A DNA stretch of 64,000 nt from Bacillus sp. V3B (GTDB lineage: Bacteria; Bacillota; Bacilli; Bacillales; Cytobacillaceae): positions 62,001 to 126,000 of the forward strand of contig NZ_JAETXM010000011.1 in the NCBI RefSeq assembly GCF_024494465.1, read 5' to 3'. The first letter of the stretch is position 1; each line of letters opens with the position of its first letter. The notes below the pieces were generated by a model. It was given only the letters and a program-made list of their open reading frames with translations. It made no database searches and was not told the DNA's origin. A program made the position numbers and the translations under genes. Positions 16,873 to 25,894 of the stretch are shown in pieces.

Positions 16873-18225
16873 ATGACCAATACTTATAGATATCTTCCCG
16901 ATACGGAACAAGATAAAAAGGAAATGCTTGATTTCTTAAACATGTCTTCTATTGAAGAATTATTTGCAGATATTCCATCTGAACTACGTTTAAAAGGCGA
17001 GTTAAATATTCCGGAAGCGGACTCAGAGCCAGTTCTTTTGAAAAAAATGAATAAGCTTGCAGCGAAGAATTTAAATGCTGATCAATATGCTACATTTTTA
17101 GGTGCAGGTACATATGATCACTATATTCCGAGCGTTGTTGATCATATGATCTCTCGTTCTGAGTTTTATACAGCTTATACACCATATCAACCAGAAATCA
17201 GCCAAGGTGAATTACAAGCGATTTTTGAATTTCAAACGATGGTTAGTGAATTAACTGGAATGGATGTTGCCAACTCATCTATGTATGACGGATTTACATC
17301 TCTTGCTGAAGCTGCGTCACTAGCAGTTGCATCTAAAAAACGTTCAAAAGTACTTGTTTCAAAAGCTGTTCACCCTGAATCTCGTGCTGTTTTAAAAACA
17401 GTAGCAAAAGGTCAAAGCTATTCAGTTGAAGAAGTAAGCCTTGCCTCAGAAGTGACAGACTTAGAACAATTAAAATCAAAAATCGATAAAGATTCAGCAG
17501 CGGTTATTGTTCAATATCCAAACTTCTTTGGTTCTGTTGAAGATTTAGCAGAAATTAAGAAAATGGCAGAAGAAAACGGTGCACTTTTCATTGTAAGTTC
17601 CAATCCGCTTGCTCTAGCACTTCTACAATCTCCAGGTAAATTAGGAGCAGATATTGTAGTCGGTGATATGCAACCGTTAGGTATACCAATGTCCTTTGGT
17701 GGTCCACACTGCGGATACTTTGCCGTTAAACAAAAATATATGCGTAAAATACCAGGGCGTATTGTTGGACAATCGCATGATGATCAAGGAAAACGGGGAT
17801 TTGTTTTAACACTACAAGCGCGTGAACAGCATATTCGTCGTGATAAAGCAACATCTAATATTTGTTCGAACCAGGCATTAAATGCCCTTGCTTCTTCTAT
17901 TTGTATGTCAGCACTTGGAAAGCAAGGAGTTCGTCAAATGGCACAGCAAAATATTGAGAAAGCAGACTACATGGCAAAGTCTCTTCAAAAGAAAGGCTTT
18001 AATGTCTTAAACAAATCAGCATTCTTTAATGAATTCGTTGTGGAACTTCCACGCCCGGTCAAAGAAGTTAATACTAAACTTTTAGAATCTGGTTTTATTG
18101 GCGGATATGACTTAGGAATTGATTATGGATTTGAAAATCAAATGCTGGTTGCGGTAACAGAACAACGTACAAAAGAAGAGATTGACCAATTTGTAGAAGC
18201 ATTGGAGGCGGTTGTAAATGGTTGA
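16873..18225 (+). CDS. gcvPA: Glycine dehydrogenase (decarboxylating) subunit 1
   Basis: 450 residues from [19 protein letters not shown], the N-terminal half of the split P-protein found in Firmicutes. It forms an alpha2beta2 PLP enzyme with GcvPB that decarboxylates glycine onto the lipoyl arm. Typical segments are [33 protein letters not shown] and [11 protein letters not shown]. The ATG at 16873 follows GGAGAGGAA, better than the upstream in-frame Met, which lies inside gcvH. It overlaps gcvPB by 8 bases. Confidence 0.92.
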   Translation: MTNTYRYLPDTEQDKKEMLDFLNMSSIEELFADIPSELRLKGELNIPEADSEPVLLKKMNKLAAKNLNADQYATFLGAGTYDHYIPSVVDHMISRSEFYTAYTPYQPEISQGELQAIFEFQTMVSELTGMDVANSSMYDGFTSLAEAASLAVASKKRSKVLVSKAVHPESRAVLKTVAKGQSYSVEEVSLASEVTDLEQLKSKIDKDSAAVIVQYPNFFGSVEDLAEIKKMAEENGALFIVSSNPLALALLQSPGKLGADIVVGDMQPLGIPMSFGGPHCGYFAVKQKYMRKIPGRIVGQSHDDQGKRGFVLTLQAREQHIRRDKATSNICSNQALNALASSICMSALGKQGVRQMAQQNIEKADYMAKSLQKKGFNVLNKSAFFNEFVVELPRPVKEVNTKLLESGFIGGYDLGIDYGFENQMLVAVTEQRTKEEIDQFVEALEAVVNG

Positions 18226-19711
18226 GTATAATGATTTAATTTTTGAAATCAGTCGTCAGGGTCGTGTAAGTTATAGCCTACCGAAAAGTGACGTTGATAG
18301 CATTAACTTAGAAGATAAATTTCCAAAACATTTAATTCGTGATGAAGCAGCAGAGCTTCCTGAAGTAGCTGAACTTGACCTTGTTCGTCACTATACAGCA
18401 CTTTCAAATAAAAACCACGGGATCGATAATGGATTCTATCCACTTGGATCTTGTACAATGAAATACAATCCAAAAGTGAACGAAGTTGTGGCACGTATTC
18501 CAGGATTTAGCCGCATTCATCCATATCAACCAACTGAAACAGTACAGGGCGCTTTAGAATTATTATATAATCTACAAGAAGAACTAGCTGTTATCACTGG
18601 TATGGATGCAGTCACACTACAACCTTCTGCAGGTGCTCAAGGGGAGTGGACTGGGTTAATGATGGTCAAAGCTTACCATGAGCAAAAAGGAGAAACAAGA
18701 ACAAAAGTACTTGTACCAGACTCTGCGCATGGAACAAACCCTGCCAGTGCAAGTGTTGCTGGTTATGATACAGTTACCATTCCATCAAACAAAGATGGAT
18801 TAGTTGACTTAGATGAATTAAAGAAACATGTAGACAGTGATACAGCTGCATTAATGTTAACAAATCCGAATACACTTGGGTTGTTTGAAAAGGAAATTAA
18901 AGAAATCGCTGAAGTAGTTCATGAAGCAGGCGGATTACTTTACTATGATGGAGCAAACTCCAATGCGATTTTAGGAAAGACAACTCCAGGAGACATGGGC
19001 TTTGATGTTGTGCATTTAAACCTTCATAAAACATTCACAGGGCCACATGGTGGTGGAGGCCCAGGTTCAGGCCCAGTTGGAGTTAAGGGAATTTTAATTC
19101 CTCATTTACCGGTACCACGTATTGAAAAAGATGGCGACAAATTTGTACTAAATTCAAATTACCCATTATCTATTGGCCGTGTTAAAGGGTATTATGGAAA
19201 CTTTGGTATTAATGTTCGTGCCTACGCTTATATTCGTACAATGGGAAATGTTGGATTGCGTGAAGTTTCTGAAGGAGCTGTTCTTCATGCGAACTACCTA
19301 CGCAAAAGATTAGAGCCATATTTTGAATCACCATATCCACAAATTTGTAAGCACGAATTTGTCTTATCTGGTTCAAGACAGAAAAAACTCGGTGTTCGTA
19401 CGCTTGATATGGCAAAACGTCTGTTAGACTTTGGCTATCATCCGCCTACCATCTATTTCCCATTAAATGTGGAAGAATGTCTGATGATTGAACCGACAGA
19501 AACAGAGTCTAAAGAAACGATGGATGCTTTTGCAGAAGTAATGATCAAAATTACGAAAGAAGTAGAAGAAAATCCAGGAGTCGTTCTTGATGCGCCGCAT
19601 ACAACTATTATTGGACGATTAGATGAGGTCAAAGCAGCAAGACAACCAATTTTACGTTATACAAAAGAAGAAGCAGTAGCAGAGCAGGGGAAAGAAACCG
19701 TAAAAGCTTAA
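18218..19711 (+). CDS. gcvPB: Glycine dehydrogenase (decarboxylating) subunit 2
   Basis: 497 residues. The PLP-binding lysine lies in [20 protein letters not shown] near residue 270, with [14 protein letters not shown] and [12 protein letters not shown] also conserved. Together with GcvPA it catalyses glycine decarboxylation and aminomethyl transfer to GcvH. SD TTGGAGGCGG lies inside the end of gcvPA, so translation is coupled. A GC-rich hairpin follows the stop. Confidence 0.93.
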   Translation: MVEYNDLIFEISRQGRVSYSLPKSDVDSINLEDKFPKHLIRDEAAELPEVAELDLVRHYTALSNKNHGIDNGFYPLGSCTMKYNPKVNEVVARIPGFSRIHPYQPTETVQGALELLYNLQEELAVITGMDAVTLQPSAGAQGEWTGLMMVKAYHEQKGETRTKVLVPDSAHGTNPASASVAGYDTVTIPSNKDGLVDLDELKKHVDSDTAALMLTNPNTLGLFEKEIKEIAEVVHEAGGLLYYDGANSNAILGKTTPGDMGFDVVHLNLHKTFTGPHGGGGPGSGPVGVKGILIPHLPVPRIEKDGDKFVLNSNYPLSIGRVKGYYGNFGINVRAYAYIRTMGNVGLREVSEGAVLHANYLRKRLEPYFESPYPQICKHEFVLSGSRQKKLGVRTLDMAKRLLDFGYHPPTIYFPLNVEECLMIEPTETESKETMDAFAEVMIKITKEVEENPGVVLDAPHTTIIGRLDEVKAARQPILRYTKEEAVAEQGKETVKA

Positions 19712-19725
19712 AATGAAATTTCCTC

Positions 19726-19750
19726 ATAGTGGGGGTGCATCCCCCACTAT
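19726..19750 (+). terminator. GC-rich hairpin after gcvPB
   Basis: ATAGTGGGGG-TGCAT-CCCCCACTAT is a perfect 10-bp stem 15 bases after the gcvPB stop, without a T-run. More likely an mRNA-stabilising or partial terminator than an absolute stop. Confidence 0.55.
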
Positions 19751-20055
19751 CCATTCGTTGTGGTGCTCACGTTTCCCATAGAGAATGAGTGATTCATTAG
19801 ATCTTTAGATAGGTGTATTCATATTCAGGTTATTCTTTGATTTTCTAAAGCCTTGAGAAGGAAACGTACCGTTCGTTAATGCGGGAGTATTAAATTGAAA
19901 GTTGTACATGCACTACCGAGAATAAAGGGTAAGAGAAAATCATTTTTTCTTTCCCATTCCTGGTAGTTTCATATATTCCAAATAAATACTGAATAAACGG
20001 ATCCCTAAGTATGTGTTATTTTAATCAATTTATGTTGCGTTTAGGAGGGAATGAT
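19751..20055 (+). other. Leader region upstream of lipA with long hairpin
   Basis: No gene. At 19913-19966 CTACCGAGAATAAAGGG pairs with CCCATTCCTGGTAG, extended by GAGAAAA/TTTTTTCTTT. It is a long imperfect stem about 90 bases before lipA, possibly an attenuator or processing site. Confidence 0.4.
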
Positions 20056-20934
20056 ATGACCATCGATTATGTTCGTAAACCAGAATGGCTCAAAATTAAA
20101 TTAAATACGAATGAAGAATATACGGGTTTAAAGAAAATGATGCGCGAAAAAAAGCTTCATACAGTCTGTGAAGAAGCGAAATGCCCGAACATTCATGAAT
20201 GCTGGGCTGTACGTAAAACGGCAACTTTTATGATTTTAGGAAGTGTATGTACACGCTCTTGCCGATTCTGTGCGGTTCAAACAGGCCTTCCAACAGAGAT
20301 TGATTGGAAAGAGCCAGGACGTGTGGCAGAATCAGTCGAACAAATGGGCTTAAAGCACACCGTGATTACAGCTGTTGCACGTGATGATCTAAAAGACGGA
20401 GGAGCTGGGGTGTTTTCGGAGACGGTACGGGCAATAAGGCGTCGCAATCCGTTTTGTAGCATTGAAGTCCTTCCATCCGATATGGGTGGAAAATATGACA
20501 ACTTAAAAACATTAATGGATGCGAGACCTGACATTTTAAATCACAATATTGAAACGGTGAGACGTTTATCGTTGACAGTTCGTGCTCGTGCAACCTATGA
20601 ACGTTCACTTGAGTTGTTAAGACGTTCAAAACAAATAAATTCCAATATTCCTACGAAATCAAGCATTATGATTGGTCTTGGGGAAACAAAGGAAGAAATC
20701 ATGGAAACGATGGATGATCTTCGTGCTAACGATGTTGATATTATCACAATTGGTCAATATTTGCAGCCTACGAAACGTCATTTGAAAGTACAAAAATATT
20801 GGAGTCCAGAGGAATTTAATGAATTAAAAGAAATTGCCTTATCAAAAGGGTTTAGCCATTGTGAAGCAGGACCGCTTGTACGCTCTTCCTATCATGCTGA
20901 TGAACAGGTCCAGGCAGCAAAAGCGAATCTGTAA
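20056..20934 (+). CDS. lipA: Lipoyl synthase
   Basis: 292 residues from [17 protein letters not shown] radical SAM enzyme that inserts two sulfurs into octanoyl groups on lipoyl domains, here probably on GcvH. The auxiliary cluster motif [12 protein letters not shown] lies near residue 40 and the SAM cluster motif CTRSCRFC near residue 66. The ATG at 20056 follows TTAGGAGGG; an upstream in-frame Met at 20011 has no SD. Its location inside a gcv cluster ties lipoate synthesis to glycine catabolism. Confidence 0.92.
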   Translation: MTIDYVRKPEWLKIKLNTNEEYTGLKKMMREKKLHTVCEEAKCPNIHECWAVRKTATFMILGSVCTRSCRFCAVQTGLPTEIDWKEPGRVAESVEQMGLKHTVITAVARDDLKDGGAGVFSETVRAIRRRNPFCSIEVLPSDMGGKYDNLKTLMDARPDILNHNIETVRRLSLTVRARATYERSLELLRRSKQINSNIPTKSSIMIGLGETKEEIMETMDDLRANDVDIITIGQYLQPTKRHLKVQKYWSPEEFNELKEIALSKGFSHCEAGPLVRSSYHADEQVQAAKANL

Positions 20935-20964
20935 TCATGATGTGGCGAGGAGGAGAGGATTCAG

Positions 20965-21270
20965 GTGATTATTGAATTAACTGAGGCAGCATTAGATAAG
21001 CTAGGAGAAATAGAGTTGCGGGAAGAACAATCTCCTCGGATTGACGCTAATGTAGCTGGTGGATGTGGGGTGTCTGTCAAATTTACGCTTGTTTTTGATG
21101 AACTGCGCCGAAACGATATAGTTATCGAATATAGTGGAATTCAAATTCGAATAGATCGTTTTACCAAACGTTATTTAGATGAAGTAACGCAAATTGATTA
21201 TACCGATGAACATGGCTTTCTCGTTGGAGAGAGCTTTGCTTCAAGTGCATGTGCAATTGAAATAGATTAA
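20965..21270 (+). CDS. HesB/IscA-like (YneR-type) iron-sulfur related protein
   Basis: 101 residues of the HesB/IscA-like fold as in Bacillus YneR. It begins MIIELTEAALDKLGEI and carries a Cys in AGGCGVSVKFTL and another in SSACAIEID. A-type carriers deliver clusters to Fe-S enzymes; YneR-like members are less well understood and lack the full three-Cys set. A GTG start follows a strong AGGAGGAGAGG. It sits between lipA and lpdA, so it may help mature LipA or the serine dehydratase, both of which need [4Fe-4S] centres; that is inference. Confidence 0.65.
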   Translation: MIIELTEAALDKLGEIELREEQSPRIDANVAGGCGVSVKFTLVFDELRRNDIVIEYSGIQIRIDRFTKRYLDEVTQIDYTDEHGFLVGESFASSACAIEID

Positions 21271-21630
21271 TAAGCAAAAATTCAATATTAAGTTACATAA
21301 ATGAACTTAGAAGAGTAGAAGAATGTAATTACCAATTTTTATACCCAAGTTTTCCTATTGTTATTATTAGTTATACTAATTTTCTTTTTGAAAAGCTGTG
21401 TTTAAGAAAAGTATTGACTTCTAATTATTAGAGTATTAGAAAATAGGTATTTAGGTTTGCTAGATTAACAAAATTGGATAAATGGTAGAAAGAAAAAGAA
21501 AGATACTTAGCTTAACGTTATCTTTTAAGCAAAAGGACGGAGGAGACCATCTCAAATTTTATAATATCTCTTTCTGTCCTTTTTTCTGTATTGTAAGCTT
21601 TTCAAATTAAACACAAAGGAGAGATATCAA
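21271..21630 (+). other. Leader region upstream of lpdA
   Basis: 360 bases, AT-rich, no gene. It contains TTGACT (21414) as a weak -35 and a terminator-like hairpin listed separately. No CTCTCAGGT aptamer signature was found. Confidence 0.5.
21531..21585 (+). terminator. Attenuator-like terminator before lpdA
   Basis: AAAAGGACGGAGGAGA pairs with TCTCTTTCTGTCCTTTT around a long loop and ends in T6, 45 bases before the lpdA start. The AAAAGGACxGAG/TCTGTCCTTTT outline copies both glycine riboswitch terminators of the cluster, but no aptamer precedes it. Confidence 0.65.
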
Positions 21631-23031
21631 ATGATAAAAGAATATGATGTTGTCATCGTTGGTGGCGGGCCAGGAGGATACGTTGCTGCTATTCGTGCAT
21701 CTCAATTAGGTTTAAAAGCTGCAATAGTTGAAAAAGGAAAACTTGGTGGAACATGCCTTCATGCTGGTTGTATTCCAAGCAAAGCATTATTAAGAAGTGC
21801 AGAAGTATATGCTAACACAAAAAATGCAGAAGAGTTTGGTGTTATTGCCCCTGAAGTTGGACTGGATTTCTCAAAAGTACAGGCCCGGAAAGAAGAAACG
21901 AAGACTCGATTATTTAAAGGCATTCAACATTTAATGAAAAAAGGAAAAATTGATGTTTACGAGGGGAAAGGGAGTATTTTAGAGTCAAGAGATGTTTTAG
22001 TGGAATTGAACAATGGGGAACAGGAAATCTTACTAAACTCCAGAAATATTTTAATTGCAACAGGGTCTCGTCCAAGAACACTCCCCGGTCTAGAAGTGGA
22101 TGGGCAATATGTGATGACATCAGATGAAGCTCTGCAAATGGAAGAGCTGCCAGATTCTATCATTATTGTTGGCGGGGGTGTCATTGGAATCGAATGGGCA
22201 TCGATGCTCGTTGACTTCGGATTAGAAGTAACTGTGATTGAATATGCCGATCGCATTTTACCGACAGAAGATAGAGATGTTTCGAAGGAAGTACAGCGTT
22301 TAATGAAGAAAAAAGGTGTAAAAATCGTAACAGGGGCAAAGGTGCTTCCAGAAACATTAGAAAAAGGTGAAGGTGTTTCGATTAAGGCGGAGCATAAAGG
22401 GAAGGAAATGCCATTTTCTGCAGATAAAATGTTAGTATCCGTCGGGCGATTGCCAAATGTGGAAGGGATTGGACTCAAAAATACTAGGATTGAAATAGAG
22501 CGTGGTTTTATTCAAACAAATGAGTACTACGAAACAAATGAACCGAACATTTACGCAATTGGTGATGTGATTGGCGGATTGCAACTTGCTCATGTTGCTT
22601 CACATGAAGGACTAATTGCCATTGAACATATGGCAGGTGAAAATCCTTCACCACTTGATTCGACTCTTGTTTCAAAGTGTGTATACAGCAGCCCAGAAGT
22701 AGCGAGTGTTGGTTTAACGGAAGATGAGGCAAAGGAGAAAGGCTATCAAGTGAAAATAGGTAAATTCTCATTTCGTGGGATAGGAAAGGCTCTTGTTTTT
22801 GGTGCATCAGACGGTTTTGTCAAACTTGTAGTTGAAGAAGAGTCTAATAAGCTGTTAGGAGCGCATATGGTTGGACCGCATGTAACCGATATGATTACAG
22901 AAGCTGCTCTTGCCCGAGTACTAAGTGCAACCGCCATGGATATTGCTCATACTATTCACCCTCATCCAGCATTATCTGAAGCCATTGGTGAAGCTGCACT
23001 AGCAGTAGATGGCAAGGAGATTCATGCTTAG
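21631..23031 (+). CDS. lpdA: Dihydrolipoyl dehydrogenase (L-protein)
   Basis: 466 residues, a FAD/NAD disulfide oxidoreductase reoxidising dihydrolipoyl GcvH. The FAD motif GGGPGGYVAA lies near residue 10, the redox pair in GGTCLHAGCIPSK near residues 41-46, the NAD motif GGGVIGIEWAS near residue 180 and the active-site HPHPALSEAIGEA at the C-terminus. SD AAAGGAGAG precedes the ATG. It is separated from the pyruvate dehydrogenase genes where the housekeeping copy usually lies, so this is probably the glycine-specific L-protein. Confidence 0.9.
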   Translation: MIKEYDVVIVGGGPGGYVAAIRASQLGLKAAIVEKGKLGGTCLHAGCIPSKALLRSAEVYANTKNAEEFGVIAPEVGLDFSKVQARKEETKTRLFKGIQHLMKKGKIDVYEGKGSILESRDVLVELNNGEQEILLNSRNILIATGSRPRTLPGLEVDGQYVMTSDEALQMEELPDSIIIVGGGVIGIEWASMLVDFGLEVTVIEYADRILPTEDRDVSKEVQRLMKKKGVKIVTGAKVLPETLEKGEGVSIKAEHKGKEMPFSADKMLVSVGRLPNVEGIGLKNTRIEIERGFIQTNEYYETNEPNIYAIGDVIGGLQLAHVASHEGLIAIEHMAGENPSPLDSTLVSKCVYSSPEVASVGLTEDEAKEKGYQVKIGKFSFRGIGKALVFGASDGFVKLVVEEESNKLLGAHMVGPHVTDMITEAALARVLSATAMDIAHTIHPHPALSEAIGEAALAVDGKEIHA

Positions 23032-23056
23032 GAGAAAGATTCTAGAATGTTGGAAT

Positions 23057-23083
23057 ACGGTATTGATAAGCAATCAATACCGT
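23057..23083 (+). terminator. Hairpin between lpdA and purU
   Basis: ACGGTATTGAT-AAGCA-ATCAATACCGT, a perfect 11-bp stem without a T-run, 25 bases after the lpdA stop. Confidence 0.5.
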
Positions 23084-23209
23084 TCGATATCATACTAGAC
23101 TTAGCGTGCACTGATATTGGTACTATCTATTCTATTATCTTGAAAGCGGATAATAAATCTCTCCTTATTTATAAATTTTAAGTACAACCTAAAGGATGGA
23201 GGAAGAACA

Positions 23210-24079
23210 TTGCATACAATCATTAAAAATAACCGTGCAAAATTATTAATTTCCTGTCCAGAAAAGCCAGGTATTATCTCGACTGTAACGAACTTTTTAA
23301 TAGCACACAAAGCAAATATTGTCCATTTTGACCAACATACAACGGATCCAAAAGCTGGTATATTTTTTATGCGGATTGAGTTTGATTTAGAAAACACCTA
23401 TTCTTCGTTTGAAAAATTTGAACAGTACCTAGATATACTGGGGCGAGATTATGCTCTAGACTGGCAGTTGAGCAGTAGCGAAAAAAGAAAGCGTATGGCC
23501 ATATTTGTTTCAAAAGCAGATCACTGTCTTCTGGAGCTTATTTGGCGGTGGAAATCTAATGAAATTCAAGTCGATATTCCTTTGGTGATCAGTAATCATG
23601 CTGATTTAAAGGAAGTAGTAGAGAGTTATGGAATCCCTTTTTATCATATTCCAATATCTAAAGAAACGAAGGAAGAAGCCGAACAGAAAACATTAGAACT
23701 ATTAAAAGGTAAAGTAGACTTTATTGTTCTAGCAAGATATATGCAAATCCTTTCTCCCAATTTTATTTCTAAGTATTCAAACCGAATCATTAACATCCAT
23801 CACTCTTTCTTACCAGCATTTGTTGGAGCAAATCCTTATGTGAGAGCGTTTAACCGAGGAGTGAAGTTAATTGGAGCTACTGCACATTATGTAACCAATG
23901 ATCTTGATGAAGGACCTATTATTGAACAAGATGTACAGCGGATTAATCATCGATATACAGCAGAGGAATTAAAGATGGCTGGACGTCATGTGGAAAGAAG
24001 GGTTCTTGCCGAAGCTGTTTCCTGGCATGTTGAAGATAAAGTACTTGTTCATGGGAATAAAACCATTGTATTTACGTGA
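23210..24079 (+). CDS. purU: Formyltetrahydrofolate deformylase
   Basis: 289 residues with an N-terminal ACT domain (ISCPEKPGIISTVTNFLIAH) and a C-terminal formyltransferase-like hydrolase domain with HHSFLPAFVGANPY and ATAHYVTNDLDEGPII, which contain the catalytic His/Asp. PurU hydrolyses 10-formyl-THF to formate and THF. A TTG start follows GGATGGAGGAAG; no better Met exists. As last gene of the cluster it probably regenerates free THF so that glycine cleavage can continue when one-carbon units exceed demand. Confidence 0.9.
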   Translation: MHTIIKNNRAKLLISCPEKPGIISTVTNFLIAHKANIVHFDQHTTDPKAGIFFMRIEFDLENTYSSFEKFEQYLDILGRDYALDWQLSSSEKRKRMAIFVSKADHCLLELIWRWKSNEIQVDIPLVISNHADLKEVVESYGIPFYHIPISKETKEEAEQKTLELLKGKVDFIVLARYMQILSPNFISKYSNRIINIHHSFLPAFVGANPYVRAFNRGVKLIGATAHYVTNDLDEGPIIEQDVQRINHRYTAEELKMAGRHVERRVLAEAVSWHVEDKVLVHGNKTIVFT

Positions 24080-24439
24080 GTTGATCTCATAAGGAGGATC
24101 TCGTGCAAGGTTGGCTTGTTTCTTAATGGATATGAAACGAAAGATACAAAAATAGCTAAGCGTTTTTTTAAATAATCATGGCTGCTTTTTATAGTTCCAC
24201 CTGTTTGATTGATCATAAGGTCTATGATGATATACTAGCCCATTGAACATTTTAAAACTACCATGAAAATAAACTTCTGTAACTTCGAAAAAAGACAATA
24301 CCAAAGAAGACCCTTCTCATTCGTTAAAAAAATGGAGAGAGCCACAATTCATTGATCTATGGATTGGATTGACTGGATTAAGAATCAGTATGGACAGTTC
24401 ACTATATTTTCATTCTCTGTGGTGAAGCGCTGATTTTGC
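24080..24439. other. Noncoding spacer after purU
   Basis: 360 bases without a supported gene. An isolated SD-like AAGGAGGATCTC at 24089 leads into a frame of only a few codons, which looks like a gene remnant. Confidence 0.4.
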
Positions 24440-24589
24440 GCTTCATGGATGGCTATAGGGAAATATCAGGAGGAACTGCTTCCCCAGATATATCCGTTAG
24501 AATGGGAACATATAAACTTTCTAGGAGAATATTCGTTTAAAACGGAGATTTCGAACTCCATACATTCACTCCGTCCACTTAGGATATAA
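24440..24589 (+). pseudogene. 3' end of a Tn3-family transposase gene
   Basis: The frame ends KYQEELLPQIYPLEWEHINF, LGEYSF, then LRPLRI. WEHINFLGEY...LRPLR is the signature C-terminus of Tn3-family TnpA (about 970-1000 residues in full). Nothing of the catalytic domain survives. Together with the serine recombinase pieces it implies a decayed Tn3-type transposon. Confidence 0.75.
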
Positions 24590-24593
24590 AAAT

Positions 24594-24634
24594 AACCCTG
24601 ATTTTTCCGCTTAGCGTAGAAAAATCAGGGTTTT
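24594..24634. terminator. Bidirectional terminator
   Basis: AACCCTGATTTTTC and GAAAAATCAGGGTT form a perfect stem around a CGCTTAGCGTA-type loop, just after the Tn3 transposase remnant. Confidence 0.75.
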
Positions 24635-24647
24635 GACTTCCAAAAAG

Positions 24648-25509
24648 GGTTCTGGTGCAAATACCAAGACAAATTGAAAAGAGTTGTAGATCCACTTTCA
24701 GATAACCCCTTAGGTGGTTATCCTGAATAGTCTATGTATGAATTCCACTTCATTTTGGGCAGACTTCACCCCTTGATGAACCTGCTTCTTTTTAATCATA
24801 TGCATCGCTTCTATAACACTCAGTATGTAAGTAGCTGTACGAAAAGATTTCAACCCTAACATAGAACGAACACGCTTCTTGATAAAACGATGATCCTGTT
24901 CTACGATATTATTTAAATACTTCTTTTGTCTGAGTTGCATGCCTGATGGCATATTTTTTTCTTTTCTTAATTCTTCCACTTCCATAGGGTAAGTCGGATT
25001 TTTATCCACTGTGATGACACGAGGATTTGAAACATGAAAAGACCGCAAAGCTTTCTTGAAGAAGCGCTTTGCAGCCTTTTGATCTCTTGTTTTGCTTAGG
25101 TAAAAATCGATTGTGTTTCCTTCGGAATCCACTGCACGATATAGGTACATCCATTGACCTTTTACTTATATATATGTTTCATCCACTCTCCACTAGTCAT
25201 TGGTTTGTTTGAGATGACGATGGATTCGTTTGTCTAATTCAGGACCATACTGATGAACCCAACGCATGATCGTTGTATGAGCAATGAATAAGCCCCATTC
25301 TTCCATCACTTCCACTAAATCACGAAAACTGAGGTTATACCGTAGGTGCCATCTTACCGTTAACAAAATAATGTCAGGCTGATAATGCTTCCACTTGAAT
25401 ACATTTTGCTCTTCCATACTGATCACATACCTTTTTTAGAGTAGTAGTATCAGTATGTCCTAGATTTAAAGATTAATTGCATTTATCTTGAAGTTTTTGC
25501 ACCAGAACC
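24648..25509 (-). mobile_element. IS6-family insertion sequence, copy B (862 bp)
   Basis: Ends GGTTCTGGTGCAAA and TTTTTGCACCAGAACC. It is closely related to copy A but inverted, with a transposase gene on the minus strand. No target duplication is visible. Its right end cuts a histidine-kinase gene, whose tail starts immediately outside. Confidence 0.85.
24710..25417 (-). pseudogene. IS6-family transposase with two in-frame stops
   Basis: Starts MEEQNVFKWKHYQPDI and keeps RWHLRYNLSFRDLVEVMEEW, which shows the codon that is a stop in copy A. It has TAG after KQTND and TAA in VDETYI*VKGQWMY, both in one frame around 25155-25195. The DDE residues are otherwise present (VDETY, ITVDKNPTYP, NNIVEQDHRF). 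The gene is inactive but recent. Confidence 0.85.
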
Positions 25510-25635
25510 GGACTATCCATTGTAAAATCATTAGTTGAACTTCAACAAGGTGAAATTCATGTCAAAAGTGAAGTTGGAAAAGGAACAAGCTTTGTATTGG
25601 CATTCCCTGTAGTAGACTATAGTCAGGAGAATTAG
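25510..25635 (+). pseudogene. 3' tail of a sensor histidine kinase gene
   Basis: The frame starting at the IS boundary reads GLSIVKSLVELQQGEIHV, then SEVGKGTSFVLAFPV and stops. This is the G2 box and end of a HATPase_c domain. The kinase gene was truncated by IS copy B. The following gene starts two bases after the stop, so the two were in one operon. Confidence 0.85.
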
Positions 25636-25636
25636 G

Positions 25637-25894
25637 ATGAAACGAATTGAATATGTGATTGCTGGTCTACTCGTGATTATAGGTATAGCTTGTCTTACAA
25701 TGTCAGGATCTTATCTTATGGGTGCCGGTATAGGTGCCTACAGTATGACTTTTTTACAGTTGTATTTCTGGTTAGGAATTTCTATTGTTGTGGTTAGCGT
25801 AATTTACTTCATAATTATAAAAAAAGGGGGAAAAGATGATGAAATTAAGACTTTTTACATTAATATATTTTTTAATGGTGGCTTTACCGATTGA
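25637..25894 (+). CDS. Small two-helix membrane protein
   Basis: 85 residues. Two transmembrane segments (YVIAGLLVIIGIACLTM and LYFWLGISIVVVSVIYFIII), then a charged KKGGKDDEIK and a C-terminus that overlaps the next gene in another frame. SD CAGGAGAATTAGG spans the stop of the kinase remnant, so it was translationally linked to a two-component system. Function unknown; possibly an accessory of the same regulatory or metal-response operon. Confidence 0.6.
   Translation: MKRIEYVIAGLLVIIGIACLTMSGSYLMGAGIGAYSMTFLQLYFWLGISIVVVSVIYFIIIKKGGKDDEIKTFYINIFFNGGFTD

Noticed and set aside
21957..22478. 173-codon minus-strand frame within lpdA
   Set aside because: lpdA is unmistakable on the plus strand over the whole interval; the Ser/Pro/Thr-rich reading is a shadow.
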